From positions 1-56,210 of the forward strand of contig NZ_ML136884.1 in the NCBI RefSeq assembly GCF_004009905.1: 56,210 bases of DNA, read 5' to 3'. Positions 8,238 through 17,406 of this stretch are shown piece by piece. This DNA is from Lactobacillus xujianguonis. GTDB lineage: Bacteria > Bacillota > Bacilli > Lactobacillales > Lactobacillaceae. How positions within the stretch are numbered: the stretch's first letter is position 1; each line of letters starts with the position of its first letter. The notes under the pieces are model-generated. The model worked only from the letters and a program-made list of their open reading frames with translations, searched no databases and had not been told where the DNA came from. Position numbers and translations under genes: made by a program.

Positions 8238-10901
8238 CTACTTTGCATCATACCAATTATGGCCCCAACCAGAGTCAGCAACTAATGGTACATCCAATTG
8301 AACAGCTGATTGCATAACTTCAGGGACGATTTTCTTGATGGTTTCTAATTCATCCTTTGGCACATCAAAAATTAACTCGTCGTGCACTTGTAAGACCATC
8401 TTGGTCTTTAAATGCACTTCTTCCAGTTCCTTTTGCATATTAATCATCGCAATCTTAATGATATCAGCGGCTGAACCCTGAATTGGTGAGTTGATGGCAG
8501 TTCTTTCCGCAAAGCTGCGAACATTAAAGTTCTTGGCATGAATATCTGGCAAGTACCGTCTTCTGTGCATAATTGTTTCGGCATAGCCTTTTTCACGTGC
8601 TTCTTGCACAGCCTTATCCATATAATCTTTAATCTGTGGATATTGTTCAAAGTAATTGTCGATAAACTCTTTAGCCTGTTTACGTGAAATGCCTAAGTTC
8701 TTTGATAAACCATAATCAGAAATCCCATAGACAATTCCGAAGTTAACCGCCTTTGCATGCCGCCGCTGCAGCGGTGTCACTTGATCGGGAGAATCCAAAT
8801 GGAAAATCTTCATGGCCGTATGGGAGTGAATATCGTAACCGGTCTTAAAGGCTTCTTGCATATGTTCATCCCCAGAAACATGAGCTAAAACTCTCAATTC
8901 CACCTGTGAATAATCACAAGAGAAGATATAGCCATCTGCTTCAGTCGGCACAAAGGCCTTTCTGATCTGCTTACCCTTGTCAGTTCTGGTAGGAATATTC
9001 TGCAAGTTAGGATCAACTGAAGATAAACGTCCGGTGGCGGTTAAAGTTTGTAAGTAACGGGTGTGCACCCTGCCATCTGGCTGAATTACATCTAATAGGC
9101 CCTTAACATAGGTTGATTGAATTTTAGCAATTTGCCGGTAATCCAAAATTTCATTAATAATTGGACTCTTAGTCTTCAATTGATCAAGAACTTCGACTGA
9201 AGTGGAATAACCCGTCTTGGTCTTCTTAACAGGTGGTAGACCTAACTTTTCAAACAAAATATGACCCAATTGCTTAGGCGAATTCAAGTTGAATTCTTCT
9301 CCCGCTTGACTATAGATCTTATCCTGTAATTCTTTGAGCCGGGTGGCAAAGTCATTTTGCAGTTCCATTAAGGTAGTTGGTAAAACCTTCATCCCTGCGA
9401 TTTCCATCTTAGCTAAAACAAAGGCAACCGGAATTTCAATATCATCGTACAAACCATCTTGTTCATGGTCCTTTAACCGCTTTATCAGTTCCGGCTTAAG
9501 CTTTTCAATCACATTAACTTTCGCTGCTAAGTGCTTGAAGAATTCTTCATCTTCTGGCACCGCCATCTTCTTACCCTTGCCGTAAACTTCCAGATCAGTT
9601 TTAACGCTATATTCACCATAAAGGTGCGCAATTTCACCTAAATCGTTAGAGTTATTTTCATTATTAACCAAGTAAGAAGCTAACAACATATCATAGTCCA
9701 AGCCGCCAGCGGTAATTCCTAACCGGTGCAAACCAACATAGGTCCGCTTTAAGTCAAAGACATTCTTCTTGATAGTCTTATTTTCCAAAATTCCCTTTAA
9801 AGGCATTTCTTGCAATAAAGCAATGTCTTTAGCAACATAAACTTTTCGATCAACTTTAAGGGCAAAACCGACAAATGGTGCTAAGTGATAGTTGTCTCCT
9901 AGCATCCCTAAATAGAAGGTAATTTCTTTAGCTTTTAAATCAGCTAGTTCTTGGCTATTATCTTGAGTTAATTCGACATATTGATATTCTTCAGCCCCAG
10001 TTGTTTCATCTTGGGCAGCCGAATCTTGATTAAGTTCAGCTAAAAACTTCTTAAAACCTAACTTTTCATAAAGGGTGCGCAATTTTTCATAGTCAACATC
10101 GCGCTTAACTGTATCTTCTAAAGTTACAGTAACTGGGGAATCATGATCAATGGTGGCTAATTTTTTAGCTAAAAAGGCCTTATCCTTATCATTGATCAAG
10201 TTTTCCTTGAGTTTGGACTTCTTCATTTCATCCACATGCTCGTATAAGTTTTCCACAGAGCCATATTTTTGAATTAATCTTGAAGCAGTCTTAGGACCAA
10301 CTTTGGTAACGCCAGGATAATTATCAGAGTTATCGCCCATCAAAGCCTTCATATCAATAAATTCGGTTGGCGTCACCCCGTTAACTTCCTTCATGTGCTC
10401 TGGAGTATAGTCTTCGGTATCGCCGACACCATTTTTGGTAATCATGACCGTCACCTTATCAGAAGCTAATTGAGTTAAGTCGCGATCTCCAGTAACAACG
10501 GTTACCTTGTAACCTGCATCTTCACCCATCTTAGCTAAAGTTCCGATAATATCATCGGCTTCGTAGTTCTTTAATTCATAACTAGTGATGCCAAGATCAG
10601 CCAATAATTCGCGAATCACTGGCAATTGTTCTAATAATTCGCTAGGCGTCTTTTGCCGGCCACCCTTATAATCTTGATACATCTTAGTTCTAAAGGTAAC
10701 TTTACCAGCGTCAAAGGCAACCAAGACATTAGTTGGTTGCACCTTTTTCATAATGGCATCAAGCATATTTTTAAAAGTATAAATTGCATTCGTATGTAAG
10801 CCATCTGGACTAGTAAAACGATCGAGTTGACGATATAAAGCGTAAAAGGCACGAAAGGCCACTGAGTTACCGTCAATTAAAAGTAATTTCTTTTGTGCCA
10901 T
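8238..10901 (-). CDS. polA: DNA polymerase I
   Basis: An 887-residue family A polymerase for repair and Okazaki fragment processing. The 5'-nuclease domain covers about 1-290 (LLIDGNSVAFRAFYAL, VTGDRDLTQL, GDNSDNYPGV). The middle region resembles a 3'-5' exonuclease fold but, as in other bacilli, I do not see the full acidic site, so proofreading is probably absent. Polymerase motifs A (DYSQVELRVLAHVSGD), B (RRHAKAVNFGIVYG) and C (QVHDELIFDV) are intact. First gene of the operon; the upstream TetR gene is closed off by a terminator. Confidence 0.98.
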   Translation of the reverse strand: MAQKKLLLIDGNSVAFRAFYALYRQLDRFTSPDGLHTNAIYTFKNMLDAIMKKVQPTNVLVAFDAGKVTFRTKMYQDYKGGRQKTPSELLEQLPVIRELLADLGITSYELKNYEADDIIGTLAKMGEDAGYKVTVVTGDRDLTQLASDKVTVMITKNGVGDTEDYTPEHMKEVNGVTPTEFIDMKALMGDNSDNYPGVTKVGPKTASRLIQKYGSVENLYEHVDEMKKSKLKENLINDKDKAFLAKKLATIDHDSPVTVTLEDTVKRDVDYEKLRTLYEKLGFKKFLAELNQDSAAQDETTGAEEYQYVELTQDNSQELADLKAKEITFYLGMLGDNYHLAPFVGFALKVDRKVYVAKDIALLQEMPLKGILENKTIKKNVFDLKRTYVGLHRLGITAGGLDYDMLLASYLVNNENNSNDLGEIAHLYGEYSVKTDLEVYGKGKKMAVPEDEEFFKHLAAKVNVIEKLKPELIKRLKDHEQDGLYDDIEIPVAFVLAKMEIAGMKVLPTTLMELQNDFATRLKELQDKIYSQAGEEFNLNSPKQLGHILFEKLGLPPVKKTKTGYSTSVEVLDQLKTKSPIINEILDYRQIAKIQSTYVKGLLDVIQPDGRVHTRYLQTLTATGRLSSVDPNLQNIPTRTDKGKQIRKAFVPTEADGYIFSCDYSQVELRVLAHVSGDEHMQEAFKTGYDIHSHTAMKIFHLDSPDQVTPLQRRHAKAVNFGIVYGISDYGLSKNLGISRKQAKEFIDNYFEQYPQIKDYMDKAVQEAREKGYAETIMHRRRYLPDIHAKNFNVRSFAERTAINSPIQGSAADIIKIAMINMQKELEEVHLKTKMVLQVHDELIFDVPKDELETIKKIVPEVMQSAVQLDVPLVADSGWGHNWYDAK

Positions 10902-10920
10902 CTTTTTCCTCTTCTAAATA

Positions 10921-10964
10921 AAAAACTGTTAAATAAGTACGTCCCTATTTTAACAGTTTTTCGA
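10921..10964 (-). terminator. Terminator after the TetR gene
   Basis: Inverted repeat AAAAACTGTTAAA / TTTAACAGTTTTT with a 15-base loop between the TetR gene and polA. It isolates the polA operon from upstream transcription. Confidence 0.8.
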
Positions 10965-11002
10965 TTATTCTTTTATTAATTCAAACCTTAATTAATGAAT
11001 TT

Positions 11003-11638
11003 TTACTGATCAAGTGGTGCCAAACCTAAATATTGAAACGGTGTCCGAGTTAAATAAGCAGCAATATAGCGTCGCATTTCAGCTGGAGAAAGCTCATCGT
11101 TATAGCGAATTAATTGCAAGGCAACACTAAGAATATTAGTGTCAAAAATTCCTAAAACCATTTCTGGTGGCAAACTTTGCTCTCGAGCTAAAATTTCACG
11201 ATAATGAGGATTCAGTTCCTCCATTCTAATCGTAAACTCTTCATTAGCAGCAGCTACTAATTGATTGAAAAAATGGATATCACCGTTATCAGAAGTCAAG
11301 ATCTCTAATTGTTTCTTGTATTTTAATAAAAACTTGATTGTATTAACAGAAATATTTTCTGCCACTTTTACCAATTCCGGCTGTGTCAAAATGTGGTCAA
11401 TCCCACCAACTGCTTGTCGATCCTTTAAAAGAGCTGCTTTAAAAGCGGCCAAAACTTCATTTTCAACCGTTAATAAGAGGTCCCGGGTATCTTTATAATA
11501 TTGATAAAAAGTTCGTGAACTAATCCCTGAAGTAATAATGACATCTTTAACTTTAACTTCGATAAATGGTGTTTTCTCCATACAGGCCAGGAGTGCCTTT
11601 TTTAAGTTATCTTGAGTAGTTTGTGTTCTAATATCCAA
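11003..11638 (-). CDS. TetR/AcrR-family transcriptional regulator
   Basis: A 211-residue protein with an N-terminal TetR helix-turn-helix (about 8-52; DVIITSGISSRTFYQYYKDTRDLL). The longer helical C-terminal half resembles the TetR_C_8-type ligand domain. It is divergent from a 148-residue unknown gene across 174 bp that holds several A/T-rich inverted repeats (GTAAAAAG at 11668 and CTTTTTAC at 11754), possible operators. The ligand is unknown. It most likely represses itself and perhaps the divergent gene. Confidence 0.88.
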   Translation of the reverse strand: MDIRTQTTQDNLKKALLACMEKTPFIEVKVKDVIITSGISSRTFYQYYKDTRDLLLTVENEVLAAFKAALLKDRQAVGGIDHILTQPELVKVAENISVNTIKFLLKYKKQLEILTSDNGDIHFFNQLVAAANEEFTIRMEELNPHYREILAREQSLPPEMVLGIFDTNILSVALQLIRYNDELSPAEMRRYIAAYLTRTPFQYLGLAPLDQ

Positions 11639-11812
11639 ATAGGTAATCCTTTCATACTTGTATTCTGTAAAAAGTAAAAAAATATTTTACCTAGTATAAA
11701 CGATATTTTGTTTTTTATCAAATTGTGCAAGTTCATATATTTTTGTACGTAAACTTTTTACAATAATCAATGTAGATGATAAATGATACAGATACAAAGG
11801 AGGAAGGATAAT

Positions 11813-12259
11813 ATGATGCTGACCGCAAATGAAGATTACCCTTCTAAAAATCTACACACGACTTTCTCACTTTTTAACCTCAAGGATGAAAAAGAACGTG
11901 AAGTGTATGGCTTTCTGCAAGAATTTCAAAAAATGACTTTAAACGAAAAAATTCTCCATCCCTTCAATGCTCTTGCTCATCTAGATCAATTGTATCTTAG
12001 CTTTATTTCAAGGCGCGGGAGACAGCTTGCAAAAGATTTGATCTTCAATCAGCAACTTAGTAAGAAAATCTTTGACTACCTTTTGCAGCTTACCCGCTCC
12101 TATTTAAAGCAAAATGGGGCCATAATTAACGAAGAAAAGATCTACCGCAATTGGCACTTGTTAACGAGTTTAAGCTTGCCAGTTATCAGCAAAGCAATCC
12201 CGTTTAAAGAAGAAATTGTGGAAAAACAGATTAATAATTTTCTCGAAAGCCCATTTTAA
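11813..12259 (+). CDS. Unknown helical protein, divergent from the TetR gene
   Basis: 148 residues; start at 11813 because AAAGGAGG lies 8 bases upstream (a longer in-frame ORF begins at 11783 but has no such site). No family recognised. The sequence is predicted mostly helical, has no signal peptide or membrane span, and resembles the helical C-terminal part of TetR-like proteins only in composition (FDYLLQLTRSYLKQNG). Promoter and operator candidates are shared with the TetR gene. It ends at a strong terminator. Confidence 0.7.
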   Translation: MMLTANEDYPSKNLHTTFSLFNLKDEKEREVYGFLQEFQKMTLNEKILHPFNALAHLDQLYLSFISRRGRQLAKDLIFNQQLSKKIFDYLLQLTRSYLKQNGAIINEEKIYRNWHLLTSLSLPVISKAIPFKEEIVEKQINNFLESPF

Positions 12260-12263
12260 ACAC

Positions 12264-12305
12264 AAAAAAGATCTCTTCAGCTGACTACTGAAGGGATCTT
12301 TTTTT
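12264..12305. terminator. Bidirectional terminator between convergent genes
   Basis: AAAGATCTCTTCAG / CTGAAGGGATCTTT hairpin with T runs on both sides, between the 148-residue gene and the 3' end of murC. Confidence 0.88.
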
Positions 12306-12323
12306 GCTTGATTTAGCTTTTAA

Positions 12324-13637
12324 TTAGAGCAACTTTTCAAAAGCGTCTTCATATTTAGGAATGTCACCGGCACCCATGAAGACAATTACTGAATTACGAT
12401 TCTTAGTTAAGTCAGCGATATTATCTAAATCAATGACTTCTGAACCAGGAATATTCTTGACTAAGTCTTCACTTGAAATATCACCATTAGCTTCACGAGC
12501 TGAAGCATAGATTGGCGTGATATAAGCCTTGTCAACATCACGCAAAATTTCTTCGAAGTCCTTTTGGTACTTCTTAGTTCTGGAGAAAGTATGTGGTTGG
12601 AAAACAACGACTAACTTTTTATCTGGGAACTTTTGCCGAGCAGCTTGAATGGTAGCCCGCATTTCGGTTGGGTGGTGAGCGTAATCATCAATAACTGCAA
12701 TGTCGTCAAAATCTTTTTCACTAAAGCGACGCTTAGCACCTTTGAACGTTAATAAGCCATCTTTAATATCAGCCATTGGTACCTTTTCAGTATAAGCAAC
12801 AGCAATAACAGCAGTGGAGTTTAAAATACTGTGATCACCGAATAAGTGAATTTCAAACTCACCTAAATCTTCACCATGAGCCAAAACATGGAATTTAGAA
12901 CCAGTAGTTGATTTTTCAATTTGGGTAGCTTGGAAGTCGTCAGTATCATTAAAGCCGTAAGTGTACTTAGGAATATCTGTCTTAAGGCTTTGAAGACGCT
13001 TGTCATCTCCCCAAACAAAGAGGGCCTTCTTAGTTTGATCAGCAGCAGATTGAAAGGCGCTGGTGTAGTCAGCTTGATCCTTAAAGTAGTCTGGGTGGTC
13101 AAAGTCGATGTTAGTCATAATTTGGTAATCTGGGTGATATGCCAAGAAGTGACGACGATATTCATCAGCTTCATAAACAAAGAAGCGTGAACCTTCAACC
13201 CCTTTACCACGACCATCACCAATTAAGTATGAAGTTGGCGCAACTTCACCTAAAACGTGAGACAAAAGACTGGTAGTTGAAGTCTTACCGTGAGTCCCAG
13301 AAATGCCAATTGAAGTGTGCATTTGTACGATTTCTTCAACAGTATCTGGGTAAGACTGCCACTTAACGTCTTTATCAAGGCAGGCTTTAACTTCTGGGTT
13401 ATCTTCTTTGAAGGCGTTACCCTTAACGATTACTTGTTCATCGTTACTCTTGATGTTAGCGGGATCGAAGTTTTTAACTTCAATGCCTGCCTTTTCAAGT
13501 GGAACTTGTGTGAAAGTGTACTTTTCAATATCACTACCGGCAACATTGTAGCCCAAGTCATGTAAAAGAAGAGCTAGGGATGCCATACCAGTACCTTTGA
13601 TACCAATGAACCAAATTTGTTTATTCTTGTCTAACAT
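12324..13637 (-). CDS. murC: UDP-N-acetylmuramate-L-alanine ligase
   Basis: 437 residues, the usual length. It adds L-Ala to UDP-MurNAc, the first peptide step of peptidoglycan synthesis, in the cytoplasm. The N-terminal Rossmann part starts IWFIGIKGTGMASLALLLHD. The ATP site is GISGTHGKTSTTSL (about 112-125), followed by DEYRRHF and TNIDFDHPDYF metal-site segments and the C-terminal DDYAHHPTE motif. It stands alone here, without other mur genes. Confidence 0.98.
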   Translation of the reverse strand: MLDKNKQIWFIGIKGTGMASLALLLHDLGYNVAGSDIEKYTFTQVPLEKAGIEVKNFDPANIKSNDEQVIVKGNAFKEDNPEVKACLDKDVKWQSYPDTVEEIVQMHTSIGISGTHGKTSTTSLLSHVLGEVAPTSYLIGDGRGKGVEGSRFFVYEADEYRRHFLAYHPDYQIMTNIDFDHPDYFKDQADYTSAFQSAADQTKKALFVWGDDKRLQSLKTDIPKYTYGFNDTDDFQATQIEKSTTGSKFHVLAHGEDLGEFEIHLFGDHSILNSTAVIAVAYTEKVPMADIKDGLLTFKGAKRRFSEKDFDDIAVIDDYAHHPTEMRATIQAARQKFPDKKLVVVFQPHTFSRTKKYQKDFEEILRDVDKAYITPIYASAREANGDISSEDLVKNIPGSEVIDLDNIADLTKNRNSVIVFMGAGDIPKYEDAFEKLL

Positions 13638-13742
13638 TTATCTTCCCTCGAAACTTTAACGTTTTAATTCGTTAACTATTTTACCATTGTTTGTTATAAA
13701 AGAATTTTAAAAATAGAACTTGATGCCATCATTCACACTATA

Positions 13743-13771
13743 TTGTATAAAATGTCCCATTGTTTTATAGT
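13743..13771 (+). promoter_or_regulatory. Promoter of the secreted Lys-rich protein gene
   Basis: TTGTAT (13743-13748), 17-bp gap, TATAGT (13766-13771), 36 bp before the ATG, which has an AGGAGG ribosome site. Confidence 0.6.
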
Positions 13772-13806
13772 GAAAGCGTAGTCAATAGATATAGGAGGAC
13801 CACTTT

Positions 13807-14400
13807 ATGAAGAAAGTGAAATATATAAGTATAGTATCTGCTGCTCTTTTAGCAGTATCACCGGTCGTAGCTTCATCATTTAATTCAGCTGAAAGTCATG
13901 TCGAAGCTAAAACTGTTAGAAAGGCGAAAAAGACTAAGAAAAGAAAGTCTTCTAAACGTATTAAGAATCATTTCACCTATGCGAAAGCATTTGGCAAGCA
14001 CAGTAAAGACCCAATGATTGAAAAATATCAAAAGTTCTTGCTGAAAAAGATGAATCAGCAATATCATAAAAATAAACAAGATAATTTAATGTACATTGCT
14101 AAAAAGAACACTAAACAGTATTATCTCGACGAAGTGGAAGAAAATGAAGATGCATTTGATGCTATCTCAGCAGATAAAATCAAAAAAGGAGATGAGGATA
14201 CTTTAGGGCCTGAATTGTATGAGTTTAAAAAAGGTGATCTTTATGTTACTAAGGGTAGTAGCATTTTCAAGCCTGAAGGAACACGGATATATAGAGCTCC
14301 TAAAAATATGGATAATGATTATTTCTACGTAGATCGTAGCGGTGATTATGTCTATTATCTAAATGTTAAAGATGTCAAAGTAGCATTATACAAAGATTAG
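13807..14400 (+). CDS. Secreted Lys-rich protein of unknown function
   Basis: 197 residues with a Sec signal peptide (MKKVKYISIVSAALLAVSPVVASS; cleavage likely near residue 23-35). The next 25 residues are very basic (VRKAKKTKKRKSSKRIK), suggesting binding to the cell wall or teichoic acids. The C-terminal part is Tyr/Lys-rich (YFYVDRSGDYVYYLNVKDVKV) in the style of lactobacillus surface proteins, but I cannot assign a domain. Its own promoter and terminator make it monocistronic. Confidence 0.8.
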   Translation: MKKVKYISIVSAALLAVSPVVASSFNSAESHVEAKTVRKAKKTKKRKSSKRIKNHFTYAKAFGKHSKDPMIEKYQKFLLKKMNQQYHKNKQDNLMYIAKKNTKQYYLDEVEENEDAFDAISADKIKKGDEDTLGPELYEFKKGDLYVTKGSSIFKPEGTRIYRAPKNMDNDYFYVDRSGDYVYYLNVKDVKVALYKD

Positions 14401-14408
14401 TTTGATTA

Positions 14409-14454
14409 AAAATCCTGCTAGTAATTTTACCCTGATATTTACTAACAGGATTTT
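14409..14454. terminator. Terminator between convergent genes
   Basis: AAAATCCTG..TAGTAA / TTACTA.CAGGATTTT hairpin ending at the stop codon region of the HicB-like gene; it may serve both directions. Confidence 0.75.
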
Positions 14455-14671
14455 ATTGTGCCCAATACTTAGCTTTTTCTGGTTCTACTTGTTGTAATCT
14501 ACAGTTTTCTAAATAATCATCAATTCCAGCTCTAAAATCTTTTTCAAGTTCTTTAAGGTTCCTACCTTCATAAGAAATAATTGTATTTTGTAAACCTAAA
14601 ACATGGCCAAAAAAGAAATCCTGCTTCTCTTCAATATTTCCCTGATATCCTTTATACGTTAATGATTTCAT
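14453..14671 (-). CDS. hicB: HicB-family antitoxin-like protein, orphan
   Basis: 72 residues starting MKSLTYKGYQGNIE. The fold signature matches the HicB RNase-H-like domain: KGYQG-IE--D-FFFGHVLGL, the ISYEG strand, and LEKDFRAGIDDYLENC. HicB normally neutralises the mRNA interferase HicA encoded next to it. No HicA-like ORF lies on either side: upstream there is only a duplicated terminator and the SLAP gene, downstream the 13807-14400 gene. It lacks a C-terminal DNA-binding domain. A solitary antitoxin or a remnant of a former pair is inferred. Confidence 0.75.
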   Translation of the reverse strand: MKSLTYKGYQGNIEEKQDFFFGHVLGLQNTIISYEGRNLKELEKDFRAGIDDYLENCRLQQVEPEKAKYWAQ

Positions 14672-14719
14672 TAAATGTCCCCCTACTCTTCATTATTATT
14701 CAAATTTTACTATATATTT

Positions 14720-14773
14720 AAGCTAACAAAAAACTCCCTAGTTTTTACAACTAAGGAGTTTCTTTATTTACTT
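14720..14773 (-). terminator. Terminator after the SLAP gene (repeat copy 1)
   Basis: AACTCCTTAGTTG / CTAGGGAGTT hairpin with flanking AT runs. The whole 54-base stretch matches 16684-16737 at 51 of 54 positions, so the same terminator occurs on both sides of the surface-protein gene. Confidence 0.85.
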
Positions 14774-16606
14774 TTATTTTTCTGTAGCAAAATCAGAGAA
14801 CTTTAACAGAATCTTTTTGCCACCATGAGCAGGAATGAGGTAATATCTGGTCTTTTGATTACTCTTCCATCCCTCAGCAGGATAATATCCTGCTTTATGC
14901 GCCCATTTTTGATAGACAGCGACACCTAAATAATTCTTATCGTTATCATAAGCCTGGCGTGCTAAATTCAAGACTTGTTCCGCCTCGATTGGCGTTAAAT
15001 TATTGACATCTTTTACTTTAACTTTTGCACCCTTTAAATTTTTCTTAGCAAAATCAACTTGCCACAAGGCTTCTTTTACAGCAGCTTTAGTTGCTGTTTT
15101 ATCACTAGCAATCGTTTTTGCATTTTCTACTGCCTGATCATACAAACTACGATTTACCCAACTATCTAGACGATACTTGACCGAAGCCTTCACACTATCT
15201 ACATCAGAAATTGCTGTAGTGAGGCCCTGCTTCTCGCTACTTGTTGCTAAGGCACTATCTGCCTGAGCTTCCGCCTTTGTATTGCTGGTCTTGAGCTTTT
15301 GGCCGCTAATATCTACATCACTTGCTTTGACATAAAGATTACTAATAGCTGTATTCTGCCGTTCATCTTCAGCTCCTGCTTGATAGACTAAAGAGTTTTG
15401 CACATGATAATACAATTCGGCTTGATTATCTTTTGCGTTCCAAAGATAAAGCTTCTGGTTAACCGCTAATTCATCTCCAGCAAATTTGTTTTCAACTTTT
15501 TCGCCATTTACATTATAAAAAACAGCTTGATTTGTTTTAAAGTACACAACACTATAGCGCAAATCATAGTAATCTTGACTTTCAAGATACTGCTTAGCTA
15601 AAGTTGGGCCGTTATCAATACACCAAACATAAGGAACATCTGGATTCGTCTCTTCATAAAGTCCGGTATCAATGTAGATCGGATTCTTACCAGCTTTGAC
15701 ACGATAATAGGAAGAAGTATAATCACCCATTCCAATTCTAACCATTTGGTCAGCTGTTACAATTTTACCTTTAATCGGACCTTTGGTATACAGAGTATTA
15801 CCGTTAATGGCATTCACATTATTAGCTCTTAGATATTTGTTTTTGCCAATCTTAAAGTAATAATTACCCTTAATGCGATAATTTTTAATTGAACGAATAT
15901 CATTATTATTTCCACTAGTTACGTAGAAATAGCGACTTGACTTCTTCTCAACTTTACCAACATATGGAACTAGTTGACCTGCTTTAATAACTTGGCGTTG
16001 ACGTTGGCCGCGAGAATTATAAACTGCACTATTTTGAGAGATGAATAAGACGCCTTTGCCATTTACTTTAGCAATTTGATCACTTTGAACATAGGTATTC
16101 TTCCCGATCCTGTAATAAGTAAAAGGCTTGCGATAATACTCATCACGAACTCCTGACTTAATCTTAGTATTAGCAATTAAATAAGCCCGTTTGCCTCGAA
16201 AAGTCTTCAAACGCTTACCATTTTTATCATAGATATAAGAATTATGGGTAAGGACATAGGTGTTACCGTTCATCATATAAGCATTATCTTGCTTTAGATA
16301 GCCACCATGACCTAAATAGTAATAATTATCTTGATTAATTAAATATGGTGTTGCTGCACTTGCGTAGACTACCTTATCTCCCTTGGTTAAAATCGGTTGC
16401 CCATTGAATTTATATTTCTTAATTTTGATTCTTTTATTGGCGCTAATAAACTTACCCTTTTGTCTGACATAAGGCATTGTAGTTTTATCATAACCTTTGT
16501 GCAGGGTAATACTTTGGGCCTGAACCGTTTGGCTAGTTACTAAGCCCATTGAGATTGCCGCAAAAACGGCTGCTGCACCAGATAAAATTTGATGATTGAG
16601 CTTCAT
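14774..16606 (-). CDS. SLAP-type secreted surface protein
   Basis: 610 residues with a signal peptide (GAAAVFAAISMGLVTSQTVQAQS). The mature part has repeated Tyr/Lys-rich units: KISANKRIKIKKY, SYIYDKNGKRL, SAVYNSRGQRQRQVIKAG, YFKIGKNKYLRANNVNAING, the pattern of lactobacillus S-layer-associated (SLAP) domains that hold proteins to the wall. Residues about 430-545 are Ala/Asp/Lys-rich and helical, followed by a Tyr-rich tail. No LPXTG. It is flanked by two copies of one terminator sequence, which suggests insertion or duplication here. Function beyond surface attachment is unknown. Confidence 0.85.
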   Translation of the reverse strand: MKLNHQILSGAAAVFAAISMGLVTSQTVQAQSITLHKGYDKTTMPYVRQKGKFISANKRIKIKKYKFNGQPILTKGDKVVYASAATPYLINQDNYYYLGHGGYLKQDNAYMMNGNTYVLTHNSYIYDKNGKRLKTFRGKRAYLIANTKIKSGVRDEYYRKPFTYYRIGKNTYVQSDQIAKVNGKGVLFISQNSAVYNSRGQRQRQVIKAGQLVPYVGKVEKKSSRYFYVTSGNNNDIRSIKNYRIKGNYYFKIGKNKYLRANNVNAINGNTLYTKGPIKGKIVTADQMVRIGMGDYTSSYYRVKAGKNPIYIDTGLYEETNPDVPYVWCIDNGPTLAKQYLESQDYYDLRYSVVYFKTNQAVFYNVNGEKVENKFAGDELAVNQKLYLWNAKDNQAELYYHVQNSLVYQAGAEDERQNTAISNLYVKASDVDISGQKLKTSNTKAEAQADSALATSSEKQGLTTAISDVDSVKASVKYRLDSWVNRSLYDQAVENAKTIASDKTATKAAVKEALWQVDFAKKNLKGAKVKVKDVNNLTPIEAEQVLNLARQAYDNDKNYLGVAVYQKWAHKAGYYPAEGWKSNQKTRYYLIPAHGGKKILLKFSDFATEK

Positions 16607-16683
16607 TTTTTGCTCTCCTTAGTTTTTACTTAATTAATTCTTGCTGGTTTCATTACACCTTTGATTAGTCAGTAGCAGCCTTC

Positions 16684-16737
16684 AAGCTAACAAAAAACTC
16701 CCTAGTTTCAACAACTAAGGAGTTTCTTTATTTGCTT
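16684..16737 (-). terminator. Terminator after ytpR (repeat copy 2)
   Basis: Same hairpin as at 14720-14773 with three mismatches (TT to CA in the loop, one A to G near the end). It lies directly after the ytpR stop codon. Confidence 0.85.
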
Positions 16738-16740
16738 AAA

Positions 16741-17388
16741 TTATAAAGTGATTTCACCACTAGCGATTAATTCGTCGCACTTGGTTGGTTCAAATTCTGC
16801 CCCAACTTCAAAGCTATCAGGAACCACCATAATTCCACGCTTTTGTGGTGCGTGTGGCAAACCAAGTTCACGTGCTGAGCAAATCATACCGTATGAATCA
16901 ACGCCGCGAAGGTCACCAGGCCAAATTTGGGCTCCGTTTGGCATCAAAGTACCTGGAAGAGCAACAACAACTTTTTGACCTTGAGCAATGTTAGGAGCAC
17001 CACAAACGATTTGGTGTTCTTCACCGTTACCTACTTCAACAGTAGTTACGTGAAGGTGATCTGAATCTGGGTGCTTTTCACAGGTCTTAACGTAGCCATA
17101 AACAAGCGTTGGCTTGCCGTATGCTAACTTGTCATCAAAGCCAACTTCTGCCAGCTTCTTGTTAAGTGCAGCAAGTTCATCATCGCTCAAAGTAACCTTA
17201 CCATTTGGCAATTTGTCATAATCAATTAACTTATCAACATTGAAAAAGTTGAATCCAATTAAGTTACCTTCTTTATCAGTAACTCGAGTTACATCATCTT
17301 TTTCTTCAAATTCACTTCTGCCGTTGTCTTGACCCAAGATAACGATCAAAGTATTTGGATAAGCTTCTTTGTTAATACTAGTGATCAT
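16741..17388 (-). CDS. ytpR: YtpR-type tRNA-binding protein
   Basis: 215 residues, start MITSINKEAYP behind AAGGAG. The C-terminal half (about 100-205) is a tRNA_bind / EMAP-type OB-fold as found at the N-terminus of PheT: KHPDSDHLHVTTVEVG, HQIVCGAPNIAQGQKVVVALPG, GMICSARELGL. The N-terminal half is a YtpR-specific domain. Family members bind tRNA, but the cellular role is unclear. It follows the thioredoxin-like gene by 18 bp and trmB, so it may share their transcript. Confidence 0.92.
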   Translation of the reverse strand: MITSINKEAYPNTLIVILGQDNGRSEFEEKDDVTRVTDKEGNLIGFNFFNVDKLIDYDKLPNGKVTLSDDELAALNKKLAEVGFDDKLAYGKPTLVYGYVKTCEKHPDSDHLHVTTVEVGNGEEHQIVCGAPNIAQGQKVVVALPGTLMPNGAQIWPGDLRGVDSYGMICSARELGLPHAPQKRGIMVVPDSFEVGAEFEPTKCDELIASGEITL

Positions 17389-17406
17389 TTCGTAAAATCT
17401 CCTTAT

